From Phlebotomus papatasi (taxonomy: Eukaryota; Arthropoda; Insecta; Diptera; Psychodidae), in contig NC_077223.1 in assembly GCF_024763615.1 (NCBI RefSeq), forward strand, positions 107,260,627 through 107,324,626: a stretch of 64,000 nt of DNA, read 5' to 3'. The position numbers were made by a program, and so were the translations under genes. Shown here in pieces: positions 48,553 through 60,199 of the stretch; position 1 is the first letter of the stretch; the number at the start of each line of letters is the position of its first letter. The notes beneath the pieces were generated by a model. The model made no database searches, was not told the origin of the DNA, and saw only the letters and a list, made by a program, of their open reading frames with translations.

Positions 48553-51500
48553 GTGAGTATGAAAATTCCAAATTCCTTTCACACAGACACTACCCAGGTG
48601 TTTTCTTTTATTTCGGAGGGAAGGGGGATTTCTTTGTGAGAAAAATTCGAAAATTGGCAGAAAAATGGTTCATTGAAAGGCATTTTATTTATCATGTCGA
48701 CGCACACGAAATTTTTCAGTCAATTTCTAGCTTCAACGATGATTTTTCTTCTGGACAAGATGGGAACTGCGTGCTTAGCATGGATAAGGGGATTGAATCC
48801 GAAAAAATTGTTTATTTATATCACGATTTATTATTTGTTGTTTCGACCTACTCGAAAAACACCACCATGCAGTAACCCCTTTAGTCCCTCCCCATGAGAG
48901 TCACAAACATTAGAATGGATGATGACAATGCTCAAGACAGAATAGCTATAAAAGAATCAAAACGATGCCATTAAATATAGTTGACTGTATATATTTTATT
49001 AACACCATTTTCTCCCCATTTTCATAAGCCATGAGCGATTACCATAAATAATATTCATGACATTGCTGTACAAGCACCCAAAATATCATCACACATCCTC
49101 TTCAACCAGCATTTCCTCAAAAGGCATCCTCAACTTGTCGCGAATTTCCACTCTCTAAGTACATCCATCCCTCTTGTAAATAAATAGAAATGTCTCAAAT
49201 TCAACCGACAGTCTTTCAGCATTTCACTTTTCACCGGAAAATGCTATCATTTACACACTTTTCCGCCTCTCTGCGGTTGATTGGCATCACTGATGGGAAA
49301 AAAATCCTTTTTTTTCCTCTATAAAAACCGCTCACTACCAAAAACACCACAGGGGTTAATTAAAATGCTCCAAAATAAATACAAATAGAGTTTTTCCGAT
49401 GAATTTCACAGCTCTATTTCATAAATATTTACCAAAAATATCTTTAAGTTATGCTTTTTCATTCAATACCGCATTTAATTATGAAAATAATTAATAATTG
49501 ATTATATTGTTTCCTATCTGAGGGGTGACTCATATTGAAAAAATCATGTTATCTTGACATGAGCCTACGAAACATTTGAAAAGTTTCAATGACCTTGTGA
49601 AAAGGCAGACTTGTGGCTTAATGAATATGTTTTTCTGCATCTTACTATCAAATTTACATAATTGACATAATTGGGAAAAAAAACCGAGACAGGAACCAAC
49701 AAAAAAGGTTGATAATACAGAAGAACTTAAAATCAGTAAATGATAGAAAAAGTATATCTATTTTTCATTAGAATAGTACCATAATGATACTATTCTAATT
49801 AAAAACAAACATGTTTCTTTTCGACATTCTTCTGTTCTCAAGTGCTTCCGCATTATCGACTTTTCTTGGCTTGGTTTCTGTATGGACTGATTTCTGAAGT
49901 CCTCGCCATGTTTTTAAAACCATCAAATAGCCTTCAAAAGGAAGGCATGGGGGGAAAATTAAGATTATATTTGGATTCCCAGGATCTCCTTTTGGGGGGA
50001 AACGAACAATATTCCAAGTTGCAGTCTCTCGCCATTTAGCGTCATCACACGAAAAACGCATTTTTGACCTTTTTGACTTTGCCATATAGGGTAAATTAAG
50101 CTAATTCAAAACCTGCTCAAATGGAAATTTTTCGCTACTCCAAATGGAAACGTCATTGTTTTCATGATTAATACAGTACTAAATTATTATATTTATATAT
50201 ATTCTATACCACAGTTTCATTATTTAGTTAATTTTGCTTCAAATAAGTCGAAAATCCATTCATATTCACAAATTTCAATTTGTTAAGTTCTCAGAAAAAT
50301 TAAAAGTGTACCTTTTTACCATTGAATTTTTTATAGATCGACCATGTTTTCCAATGAAAAACACAATGAGGTGACTGTTGTTTATTCATTTTGTTTAACA
50401 TTTATGTCATATTTCTGGATAATTTTAGTTAAATGAAGTGCTAATATTTATTGCTAATGGTACGTGAAGCTTTCAAATGAAATAATCACCTATTTCGTGA
50501 ATAAAAAGGGGTTTTCTGAAGTGTCTGCAAATGCTTCAATAGGAAACTCTGGAAATATGATTGAAGAAATTGGCGGGAAATTATGATTAAAAGTGGAATA
50601 AAAAATGGTATTTTTAGAAATTCAAAGACTTTCTTTCAAAAATTCAGTTCTAACTCCATTTTAGTTATTGTGTGGCTTGATCTGGAAACCTTTTTAGCTA
50701 GATATTTCCTATAATCTGTTCCATAGTGACATTGTACCTCTGCCTATTGGTCAAAAATTATTTCAAGGTTCTTTAAAAATACTATCTTGAAGATCTTTAA
50801 AATTAGATTTTGCGCAAAGCTTTACGCATATTTAATCAATTTTTATGTTTCACCGATTTTTAATCAAAGTTAAGTGATTTTGAGCTCTTTGGAAAGCTCA
50901 TAAAATCTCAAAGCAAACATTTCAAAACAGTAGAAGCGTTTTGTATGAAAATTACTTTAAGGTGAAGAAAATCTTAGTGTTTTTGAATTACTTTAAGTTT
51001 TATACTTTTATGTTTCTATTTTATTTCTCTTTAATTTTTAATGCTTAATATTTTTATTGTTTAATTTTAGAATTTAATAGCAAATTTAATTAAAAACTTA
51101 AACATATAAATACAAAATATTTAAAAGAATGATTCAAGGGGGCATCTTTGGAGTAAGAACTCCCTCAACCAAGGGGGTAACCACTTGTTTTTTTCTATAT
51201 AGAGTTCATAAAAGAGAGTGAAGGTACTGTTGAAAGAGAGAGACACTCTGGAAGACATATCGACCGCCTCACTCTCTGTGTAAGGTATTGGAAAATTGTT
51301 ATATTTTATAATAAATTATTGATTTTAAAAGCAAAGTTTGTGAAAAGTTAGTCAATTGAAAGTACAAATTCAATTATGAAATGCTATGTAGTGCAATAAT
51401 TTCAGCAGAAAGTCTAGAAGAATTACTATGAAATTATTGTCCTGCAAGTGAATAATTTTTGTATAGAATTGCTTGGGGATTTTTTCCCAAAAAGTTTTGA

Positions 51501-52411
51501 GCCGTATAATATATGTCCATCGAAAGTGGCTTTTTCAAGGTTTCCAAAAAGGTGTATTTTATGGTATCCCCGGAAATTAAAACAGAATTATGACCATTTT
51601 CTTGAGTTAATCGAGAAGAATAGTGTGACTCAGCGAAAGTTATTACTTGAACACAAAGTGTTACCTAATTCAAGTCGACCGTTAGTACACTACTCGAAAA
51701 ATGCCTTGTTTTAAAAAAAAATGTTGGAATTGATAAATCAATTGATATTTTTGTGAACTCTTTGTAATAATTAAAACTTAAGACTGTAGAAAAGAAGTAA
51801 CATTACTTATACGGGTTTTACATATCTTAGTTTATTGTAAATTAAAAATTGGTGACTTATTTGATATAGCTCTCAGTTTTTTCAGTGTACTAAGAAAATT
51901 TTTTAATGTAATTACTTCAAATGAGTTAGAAAATTGCGAGAATGAGAGCAAATGAGAAGTAACTTCACATTTTATCAAACTCGCTACCCCCTTGCCCTCA
52001 ACATTGCCTCTTTGCTACCCTCATAACACCGCAAATGGATTTTTCAGCGATAAATTAAAAAAAAAACTGGAGATATTACTAATTACAGTAAAATAAATAT
52101 AGCTCAATATTGTATATCAGTCTCCAAACTTCTCTTTAGAAGCGACGAATTGGGGCAGAATGAAAAATTTAAATTGTTCCAAAACCAAACTAAATTGATC
52201 GTATTTAGGAACATCTGAAATTCGATAAATTCGAAAATATCTGGGATAAACAGAATTACAGAATGGAATTGAGAATCACGGAGTACCGAATTGAATTATT
52301 AAGAGAATCACACACTTGGTATGATTAAAATCACATTGAAATCCCATGGAATAAACAATATTATGGTCACAAAATTTCGATCTTGAGTAACCCTTTATCT
52401 AAGAACTTTAA

Positions 52412-52552
52412 CCCTTTAAGGACAATTGGGTCACCGGTGACCCAAAAATGAAATTTTTCCTACAGCCTTCTAAAGCTATGTTTTGCTCTAAAAACTCAGA
52501 AAAAGTGATTTTTTCTGACCCCTTGATTTTAAACCTTCTCGTCCCTAAAGGG
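52412..52552. mobile_element. piggyBac-type MITE, 141 bp, TTAA target
   Basis: Ends CCCTTTAAGGAC and GTCCCTAAAGGG flanked by TTAA on each side (52408-52411, 52553-52556), the piggyBac signature (TTAA target, CCC...GGG ends). Contains the perfect 16-bp palindrome GGGTCACCGGTGACCC (52428-52443). No transposase. Confidence 0.88.
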
Positions 52553-53232
52553 TTAATTAAATTGCACAATTTTACCAAAATTTACCGGCATTTTTCGAAA
52601 CTCTAGAAACACTCGCTATTGAATTTTGTGAATTAATCACCCCTTATTCCCCTTCGAAATTTCATTCGGATATCACAATTGTGTGGTCCCTTATTTGCAG
52701 TAAAAACAATTTTCATGCTAAATCTCATTTATTTAACTAAATACAAAATACATAAAATTTTCATTTCAATAGTATACACAAATGGTATTCATTCAACAAC
52801 CTATTAAATGCTATCAAATCGAAAAGCGTATTTGCTAAGTTAATTTTCCCGCGACGTGGGAAATATTTTGAGTTTTGAGCATTTAAAAACACAATGAATA
52901 ATTTAATTTTGAAAAACGTTTCAGTGAGTAACATTGTGCATTATTTTGGTAATTTACGGTTATTATTTTAATTAATAATTTAAAAATCAATTTGAAACTT
53001 TTTCACGGTATTATCGTTTTGAGTGAAATGGATAATTTGGGATTTAAATTAATTAAAGTAGCCTTTTTTTAGTGTATAGCAAAAAGCTTTAGAGCTGTCA
53101 CTGCGGAAAATAGACCACGCCTCTTTTCAAGAAGTATTTTTTCTTAATGTTCAGAAACATCTCAAAAGATTAAGTACTTAACACCCTGCCATTTGATAAT
53201 GAAACTTTTCAATTTTAGACTACATAAATTAA

Positions 53233-53801
53233 TACAGTAGAGCCTCGCTATAGGCCATATTTGGCTCAAGATTTGACACTTGGGTCGCACTATAGTCCAT
53301 GTCATTTTTTAAAATTATCAACGACTTTTAGTATTGAAATTGCTCGACGACTTCCACTTTCTTTGCGATTGTGGTACTTGTCCTCGCTCTCTTCATTATG
53401 GATCACAACTACTCAATAAAGTTTGCCAAAAATATTAAAATAATTATGACAACATTGTACAGTAGACTCTCACTCAATCGGCTCTTTTTCAATCGGGCGT
53501 CAAATTTTGTTGACAATTTTCACGCTTAATTATGCAGCTAATTCGCTGAAATTCACTGTAGTTCTTCCTATTTTATCGTGATTCTTTATAATTAAGCGCT
53601 TTTTGTGGAATTTACAAAGGCTTTGACGTCCAAATCTATCGATAAACCGGATGACATTTCGCCCCATATTCCCGATTGAGAGAGAGTCTACTGTATGTCG
53701 CGTACTAAAAAACATAACCTAACTTAAAATCAGTGTTTTGAAATCAACGGTCGATAAATTGTGAACTATAGAGCGATGGCCTATAGCGGGGTTCTACTGT
53801 A
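53233..53801. mobile_element. TACAGTAG-type element, outer
   Basis: Left TACAGTAGAGCCTCGCTATA then GGCC; right complementary to TACAGTAGAACCCCGCTATA then GGCC. Holds the related element at 53458. Confidence 0.87.
53458..53695. mobile_element. TACAGTAG-type element nested in a relative
   Basis: Left TACAGTAGACTCTCACTCAA then TCGG; right complementary to TACAGTAGACTCTCTCTCAA then TCGGG. It shares only the terminal ~10 bp with its host element. Confidence 0.88.
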
Positions 53802-54557
53802 GAATAATTGGCTTTCCCTATCCTTAATGCACCCTTCCGAGGTATCCAAACAACCAGCCCTATATAAATGTTTCTGATTTTATAGAATTTGCCCAAGCAT
53901 AAACTATAAAAAAAACTCTCTTCAATGCGCAAATTTCTCTGGTGCATGAAAAAAAACCTTCATGACTCTAAGGGCGGAAAATAAATTGAATTTGAAAAGA
54001 AATTTCGTTTGGAGCAAGCTGAAAGCTCGAGGTTTCGCATCGTTGATAAACAATGATGTGCTTACTTGACTACCGTGACTACAAGTAAAAAAGAAAAAGA
54101 AAAGAAAAACGCTGTCTCGTACTGAGTAGTGTTTGGTGGTTATAAAATATTTCCCAGCAGACATCGACGAGAGAGACATGGAAATTTTATGAGTTTGCGA
54201 GATATGACAGAATACATCATTGTGGTCCCATCTTCTTGTGGCTCGACCAGCTTATGTACGCATCAATGGCACAAATTCCCATTGAATTACTCTATCTTGA
54301 GCATGTTGGGGCTGACGAAGGCGCAAACTTTACCCACCCACCCAATACCAAGAACCCAAGCAAAAGCGCGGAAAATGCCTTTTTTTCGCTTTCTCTGACT
54401 TCCTTGACTCCTTACCAAAAGGGTGTGGAAGGTAAACAGAAAGGGGTTTGGGACTTTGCATGAAATTTATCACAATCGAATCCATTATTCTGTCGGAGAA
54501 AGACGAACGAGGGAATGGAGAAAAAAAGGGTCATTCATTTCCTTTTGATATTTTCAG

Positions 54558-54693
54558 AGGAACTTCGGGAATAGATATCGATCTGCGGCGTGTTGACATC
54601 GATCAATGTCCTCAAAGGGTTTCCAGTTCTGATGTTTCTTTGCCCCTCAACATCTTCGCTGGAACGGACAAGTGCAAGCCCCGAACAACGGAG
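54558..54693 (+). CDS. GPR158/179-like receptor, exon joining the Cache and EGF-like regions
   Basis: A 136-bp exon: acceptor TATTTTCAG, donor GTGAGT at 54694. The first base completes the split codon and 45 codons follow, ending in phase 0. The peptide starts GTSGIDIDLRRVDIDQCPQ, matching the family's end-of-Cache strand with its Asp-rich pattern and first Cys. It continues to IFAGTDKCKPRTTE, the start of the EGF-like cysteine cluster. In the vertebrate receptors this junction directly precedes a C-x-C EGF-like repeat, which here is on the next exon. The open frame extends upstream of the acceptor into the intron (from 54448), but the splice site and loss of family similarity show that part is not coding. 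Confidence 0.92.
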
Positions 54694-55498
54694 GTGAGTG
54701 TTTTCAAAAGTTGGTTAGGGGACTGGTATTGTTATGTGGCAGAAGGTACAACTCAAAAGAAAAACATAATTAAATGGAAGAAACATTGAAAGAAAGTCGT
54801 GCTTTTGTACACACTCCAATACTCGTTCTCGTCATCCTTTAACAAAAAGTCTCGGTAGAATAAAGTTAGGGAAGGTGAACCCTGTGTCGCCGATTCGAAT
54901 CAAAGGGTGAATTTTAGAAAAGAAACAGTGATTGTTATTGCTGAGTTATATAGCACATTGTTATAGTTCATTCATGCTTTTAATAAAGTGTTTTAAGCTG
55001 ATAGGCAGTTACGGGTAAAGAATCTTATGTGACAGTGTAACATATATACCATACACCTAATTTGTTAAATCCTGTATTACTTATATCAAGATTATTAAAA
55101 TTAAGGCATTACAATAAATTAAATACTTGTTAAGAGTTCAATAAGTAATAAGCCTTTCAGGGCAAAAGCCCAGCTACATTTGGGATCTCTAGAAGCTTGA
55201 AAACATGTCGTTCGATTAGGTTTTGGATAAGTTTTGGATAAGATATCGGAGGGAGGTACAAAGCTAGGTCGATGCTGGACAACTGACCTCAATAAGCCTT
55301 GGTCTCCATAAGGAGTTTTCCAGAGCAAAATCCCAGCTACAGTTGGGATCCCTAAAAACTTGAAAACAAGTCGTACTTAGCTTTTGGATAAGTTTCTAAA
55401 GGTTTATAGGTGAGTATTTCATCCATAAATGAAATTCAGTTTAAAAATAATTTCTGTAGCGTATTTGTCAATCGTTTTTAGCACGTCTTGGTTCATTG

Positions 55499-55582
55499 TA
55501 AAGGTCTTGGAATCTATAACAAGCCTGAACCAACTCCCGTCAATTTCAAACCGGTAGTTAAACCGGTTATAAACCTAGGGCA
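55499..55582 (+). repeat. Dispersed CCGGTT repeat, copy 3
   Basis: Copy (AAAGGTCTTGGAATC ... AAACCGGTTATAAACC) directly abutting the element at 55576. Confidence 0.72.
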
Positions 55583-55750
55583 AAATGCGGTACCTTCGGA
55601 CAACTCAATTTTTTTCTATTTGTTATGAATTTGAACTATGGCTCTGTCCAGGAAATGTGTGGAAAAGCACTAGCTATTAAAGATATATAGGTCAGATTGA
55701 TTAAGAATCTTATGAAAAATATGTCCGAAGGTATCGTACATTCTGCTCTA
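55576..55750. mobile_element. TAGGG-type element, 175 bp
   Basis: Left TAGGGCAAAATGCGGTACCT then TCGGACA; right complementary to TAGAGCAGAATGTACGATAC then CTTCGGACA. A relative starts at 63875. Confidence 0.82.
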
Positions 55751-55935
55751 GACGGACGGCTTAGTGAGAAACTGTTAAGAATGTACTGTTTATAATTACG
55801 TTAAGTAGTTTCTCGGCTTAAATTGTAGGGACTGTAGGTATATCCAGTACATTCCTCTATAACTACGCTTTGTACGAAAATCAATTTAGTTATTTTGCTA
55901 TGTTAGGTAAATTTGAAAAGAATTGTAATTCAGTT

Positions 55936-56448
55936 TAACCCTCTAATGTCCAACTTTAAAATATGCCAAGAAAAGTAGTGAGATAATTTTTTCTTGATGA
56001 ATTATGATCCAGTAAGCTCAAAAATACCATTCGTTCTTCAGTATCACTTTTAGTTTAAGCGCAAAATGCGAATATATAAAAATTTTTTGGAACTCTTTTG
56101 TATTCTAAAATTCATATTTTAATTTTTTTTTAATTTTCTAAATTAAAATTTACAAAGTAGAACGACATATATTTCAGTAGAAAATAAATTTATTTTAATC
56201 AGATTACTTTAAATCGGTATTTTACTTCAATTTAAATTTTTTTTTTGCATAAAGATATCTTACTTTTTCTCTGATTTGTCACACTAAACTGGGGATAGCA
56301 ACTAAACGAACAGTCAGAATGAGTTCAAGCCTTCAAAATATGTTATTAAGACTATTAAATTTTTAAATAAATAAAACCCTCATTTTCGCTGTAAATGCGA
56401 TTTTTGTGATGCTACCCTGCAGTGACTCTTAAGCCTCATAAGGTTAAA
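55936..56448. mobile_element. Possible TTTAACC-ended element
   Basis: Left TTTAACCCTCTAATG and right complementary to TTTAACCTTATGAGG. Ends are short and imperfect; internal DNA is AT-rich. Confidence 0.4.
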
Positions 56449-56576
56449 TAAATTTTAATCAAAGTCAAATTTGAGAGTTTCTATTTATGTACTGAGAATC
56501 AGTAATCAAGCAAGTGACACTCAAATAATTCAGTTTTTTCGGAGTGGAGATAGGAAAAAGTCCTGTCTCCACTTAG

Positions 56577-56640
56577 ATAGAATCGAACTCGAGACCTCTC
56601 ATTAACTAGACCAGTTCTCGAGAAACTGAGCTTATTAAAG
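56577..56640 (-). mobile_element. tRNA-like SINE head
   Basis: On the minus strand TAAGCTCAGTTTCTCGAGA resembles an A box, and CGAGTTCGATTC a B box, ~35 bp apart. Too short and ill-paired for a real tRNA. Confidence 0.5.
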
Positions 56641-56689
56641 GGATTATGGGGCATATGTTCTGCTTATAGTTCCTTATCCGGGCTTCAGA

Positions 56690-56880
56690 CCTAAGACTTA
56701 GCTATATGGCTTAACTCCTCTAGCTTCTTATCAATCCCGACTTTTTCGAAAAATTTAACTTAGGATGGGATTTTTAAGGATCAGTAACCTTAGGTTCTCA
56801 AAAAGTAATGAAATTACTTGTTATTTTAGATTTTGAGACCGTTGGGAACTGGGCTAAATCTCTAGTCTATAACTCGGTTT
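56690..56880 (-). repeat. Reverse copy of the 36867 dispersed repeat
   Basis: See 36867-37095; orientation reversed. It sits next to the tRNA-like head and may be the same retroposon. Confidence 0.75.
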
Positions 56881-57063
56881 ATTAGTTTTCGAGCGTTCTT
56901 CCTAGGCTCTCCGGATTTCTCTTTGGTGCATCGGATTCCTAATAAATTTCCAAAGTTTCTCAAGAATTTCCTCGAGTACCTAAATATTTCCTATAGATTC
57001 CCGTGATCTTAGATCAAAAATTAACATATATTCCACATATAAATTATATAGTAAAAAAAACCT

Positions 57064-57480
57064 AAAATTGCAATGAAAACAATTTTTCCATTTACTAAAA
57101 TCAATAGTAATCTAAATATTAAAAATAAATTAACAGTATACAAATTGTTTATTCGTCCAATTTTACTTTATGCAGGCTCAATTAGGGGCCGTATCTCTAA
57201 GAGACAATGGCGAAAAATTGAGGTAGTAGAAAGAAAATGCCTAAGAATAGTTTTAAACTACAAGTTCAATGAAGATACTAAAAAATACGTGTGAAATAAT
57301 ACTATTTATAACGAATCTAAAGTAATGACAATACAACAAAAAATTAAGTATAGAAGTAATCAAAAAACTAGGCAGGATAAACAATCAATTGATAAATAAT
57401 ATTAGAACAGACTATACACACAGACTAAAAAGCTATAAATCACCATTCGATGTTGCAATAGGAAATTGATAAAAAATCAA
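57064..57480 (+). pseudogene. LINE reverse-transcriptase fragment
   Basis: An open stretch of ~73 codons reads ...IKNKLTVYKLFIRPILLYAGS then RKIEVVERKCLRIVLNYKF, the thumb/C-terminal region of a jockey/CR1-type LINE reverse transcriptase (family pattern: YK..IRPILTY...W, then L..VQ.KCLR.I). Similarity fades with stops and shifts after ~57300. No upstream catalytic YxDD region or downstream tail. Independent of the 36545 relic. Confidence 0.82.
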
Positions 57481-59274
57481 CAATCAATTAATAGGGGGGG
57501 CAGCAAAAAAAACACATAAGCTAAAAATTTAAAAACAATAAAAGAAAATATTCGATTGAATTATTATAAAATATTAATAATATTGTGTAATTTAAAAAAA
57601 CAGTATTGGCAGATGTAAAATTTGGATGTACTGAGATATATCAACATAGATTTCTTGTGTTTTTAAGGATTCCAGGGACAAAGTGGTTCGATTAGTAAAT
57701 AAAATAAACTAAATTATAAAATTTTAAGTTCTCCGAATATGGATTCTTACCTACAGTAATTCTTAAAGCTTATTTACAACATTTTTGCCTAAATTCTGAG
57801 ATAAACCTTTAAGCCTTAATACCCCTAAATTGGTTTTAAAAGTCTGATTCATATTCGCCAATAAAAATATTGTTAATTTTAGAATGTCGGTTTTCTTACT
57901 TAGGTGGCTGCAATGTCTCTTTAAGGGACCAGGGCCTCTCGCACTGAACCTCCTCCACTGAACCTTTGTCCTATATCGGAGGCTCTTTGCATATTTTCGT
58001 AAAAATTTTGCTTTTACGGGATACAAGAAATATAATATTTACGGAATTGGAAATTTTTATGTGGAATTGTATATTATATTCTTTACCGATTTAAAAGGAA
58101 AGTCTAATTAATTTATAAAAGTCAATGTAAAAAAATCATTAAAGTTAGCTTTACGTAGTGGTAAAGAAAATCTTTGCAAATAATGAACCTTAAGATCTTC
58201 TACTGTTATTGTCTTATAAAGACCACCAGGATGTTTTCTTTCAATAGCACCTATTCAAGAATAAAGTTTAACGTTATCAATGGTATTTTTTGCAAGTAAA
58301 AGTATCTCAAAAGAATCTGTCTTGAAGTGCATACTCAAAGAAAATAAATTTGTCTCAAGAGACTTTACTTGGTTTTTAATTACAATTGAATAAAATAGAG
58401 ATCCCGAGACTTGGTTTGTCTGAAAGCACATAATTAATTAAATAAAATTAATGATTATTTACACAATGAAAAAAAGAACTACTATATTCGTTTTTCGAAA
58501 GAATAGGTATTATGGGCAAGAAGAATTGTTGTCAGTTGACCCATTGTTGACCTGTTTGAAAATTTTCTCAAATAATATTGATGTAGGAAAGGATTTTAAT
58601 AGAGTGAGGGGAGAGATGTCACCCATCCTTTAGTCATTCATCATTTGGTGTACACTTTGTGCTTTTATATAGATAGCAAATTTTCAGCACCTTTTCTTCC
58701 CACCTGGAGATGTTCCCATAAGCATTTCTCAATAAGATTGATTTCAAAATCTACATTCATGAGTAGTTTTGTGTCATGCCTGTTCATTGATCAACCCCAC
58801 AAATTGCAGAATCAGTCAATTTATCTCCTCAAACATTCATCTTCTATCCCATGTCATTGTGTATTCATACATTTTGTGAATTTTCTGTTTTTCTTCTAAA
58901 CCCTGAGAAAATACCCATTTTTTTTCTTTTCTTTCGGAAGGCAACCAAAAAAAAAGAGGCTTGTGCCAAGACTGAAAAGTTAGGGATGGATGATACTTAC
59001 TAAATGTTTAATATTCAAATGCAAATTGCTCCTCTTTTTTTACCAGTCGTCACGTTGAGGACAATAAGTTGAGGGGTGTGTATGTGTTTTTTTTTATTCC
59101 GAGACAAATACAAAATCATAAATTCACGATGATTTTTATGTTATATCCACATTTATATAACACATTCAACACTCAGCATCGTTAGAATTCTCATTGAGTG
59201 GAGTCTTTTTGCTCCTTTTGGGGATTCATATATCAAAAATTCATGGATTTTTTTTTCTTTCCTTTTGCTTGCAG

Positions 59275-59418
59275 TGTGAGGCGATTTCTGGCTTAGGATT
59301 CCGCCGTGGATCCTACAAATGTATCTGCAGGCGAGGCTTTTATTTCCCAGACACCTCTTCATCCCAGAAATATTTCAATGGCAGCACTCTCGAGGAGGAA
59401 TATGAAAAATTGATGCAT
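59275..59418 (+). CDS. GPR158/179-like receptor, EGF-like exon
   Basis: A 144-bp exon, phase 0 at both ends (acceptor TTGCTTGCAG, donor GTAAGA at 59419), 48 codons. It supplies the cysteines that complete the EGF-like domain: CEAISGLG, then GFRRGSYKCICRRGFYFPD, a pattern typical of GPR158/GPR179. An N-G-S sequon follows (YFNGSTLEEEYEKLMH). In the family the next segment is a Cys-rich linker (CxPCxxGC) leading into the seven-pass domain. I do not find it before 64000, so the gene continues past the right edge. The minimal gene span is therefore over 64 kb for about 388 codons of ectodomain. Confidence 0.93.
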
Positions 59419-59771
59419 GTAAGATTTTCTTTGTGCCCCCTTTATCTTAATACTTTTCGCACCTCTCACACCTTGCCATCAACATCTCCCTTCTCCCAAA
59501 ACGCGGTACTTGGGGGAATTAAGGGGGATGGCAGGGTGAAGGCACTCAATATTGCCATTTCCCCATTTAATGCCACTTTGAATGAATTGATGAAATTTTA
59601 CTATATTTTATCATTAAATTACGGCGATTTATTACGATTTTAGCTATAGTAATAAATCGATAAATTTATTTGGTTAAATTGCTCATTAAGTGTTACAACT
59701 TTAAAATTATTTAGAGTAAATGCGAGTGATTTTACACACTGATTTTCGTAAGTTTTCCTTTAATTCTGTAT

Positions 59772-59908
59772 ACGCCCCTGGCAAGTTGCCTGAAATTTGA
59801 AGCCACTTTCTCATACTTCGATTTAAATTTGTATGGGAATTTTTTTGCACTCGCGACCGTTACACTAAAGAACAAAAAAGTGAGAAGTTTTTCCGTATTA
59901 TCCCATTC
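59772..59908 (+). repeat. Left half of the 8868 dispersed repeat
   Basis: Collinear with 8868-8996 (TTTGAAGCCA...GTATGGGAATTTT...AAGTGAGAAG). The rest follows at 61374. Confidence 0.78.
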
Positions 59909-60199
59909 CTTACCATGGTATTATACATCATACGCAAAGTGAGTGATTTTAGATGATTTATTCCTGGGCAATTTTTATCCGAATTGCTGTCAGGAACGAA
60001 TTTTTAGTGACTTTAGTCCTTCAGTTACTTGGAAAAAATAGTCCAACAGAGATGAAAATACATTTTGTTATTGTTTTCTTGCTTAGATCATGCAAAATTT
60101 TTGCTCAAAAAATACGACATCCTGTCGAATTTGTTAAAATTGGTCTCTTTCCTCTTCCCTGATTTGAATTCTAGTTGCCAATTTGTGTCCTGGGATAGT

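Larger units (their letters stand above)
48553..54557 (+). other. Intron 3 (6.0 kb)
   Basis: GTGAGT donor, TATTTTCAG acceptor, phase 2. It is quieter than the two larger introns. From 48553 to 52400 I see nothing beyond AT-rich DNA, apart from a solo TAGGGTAAAT-type end at 50088 without partner. A piggyBac-type MITE is at 52412 and two nested TACAGTAG-ended elements occupy 53233-53801. Nothing recognised in 52560-53230 or 53805-54557. Confidence 0.85.
54694..59274 (+). other. Intron 4 (4.6 kb)
   Basis: GTGAGT donor, TTTTGCTTGCAG acceptor, phase 0. Contains a dispersed repeat (55499), a short inverted-repeat element (55576), a weak TTTAACC-ended element (55936), a tRNA-like SINE head (56577), a dispersed repeat (56690) and a LINE fragment (57064). 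Nothing recognised in 54700-55495 or 57500-59270. Confidence 0.85.

Noticed and set aside
48522..48875. 117-codon open frame overlapping exon 3
   Set aside because: Different frame from the receptor exon, crosses its splice donor and shows no recognisable family.
54448..54557. Upstream extension of exon 4
   Set aside because: The open frame before the TATTTTCAG acceptor has no family similarity, and the phase fits only with the splice at 54558.
59194..59643. 149-codon open frame over exon 5 as one gene
   Set aside because: Only the part between the acceptor at 59274 and the donor at 59419 matches the receptor family; the rest is intron read-through.
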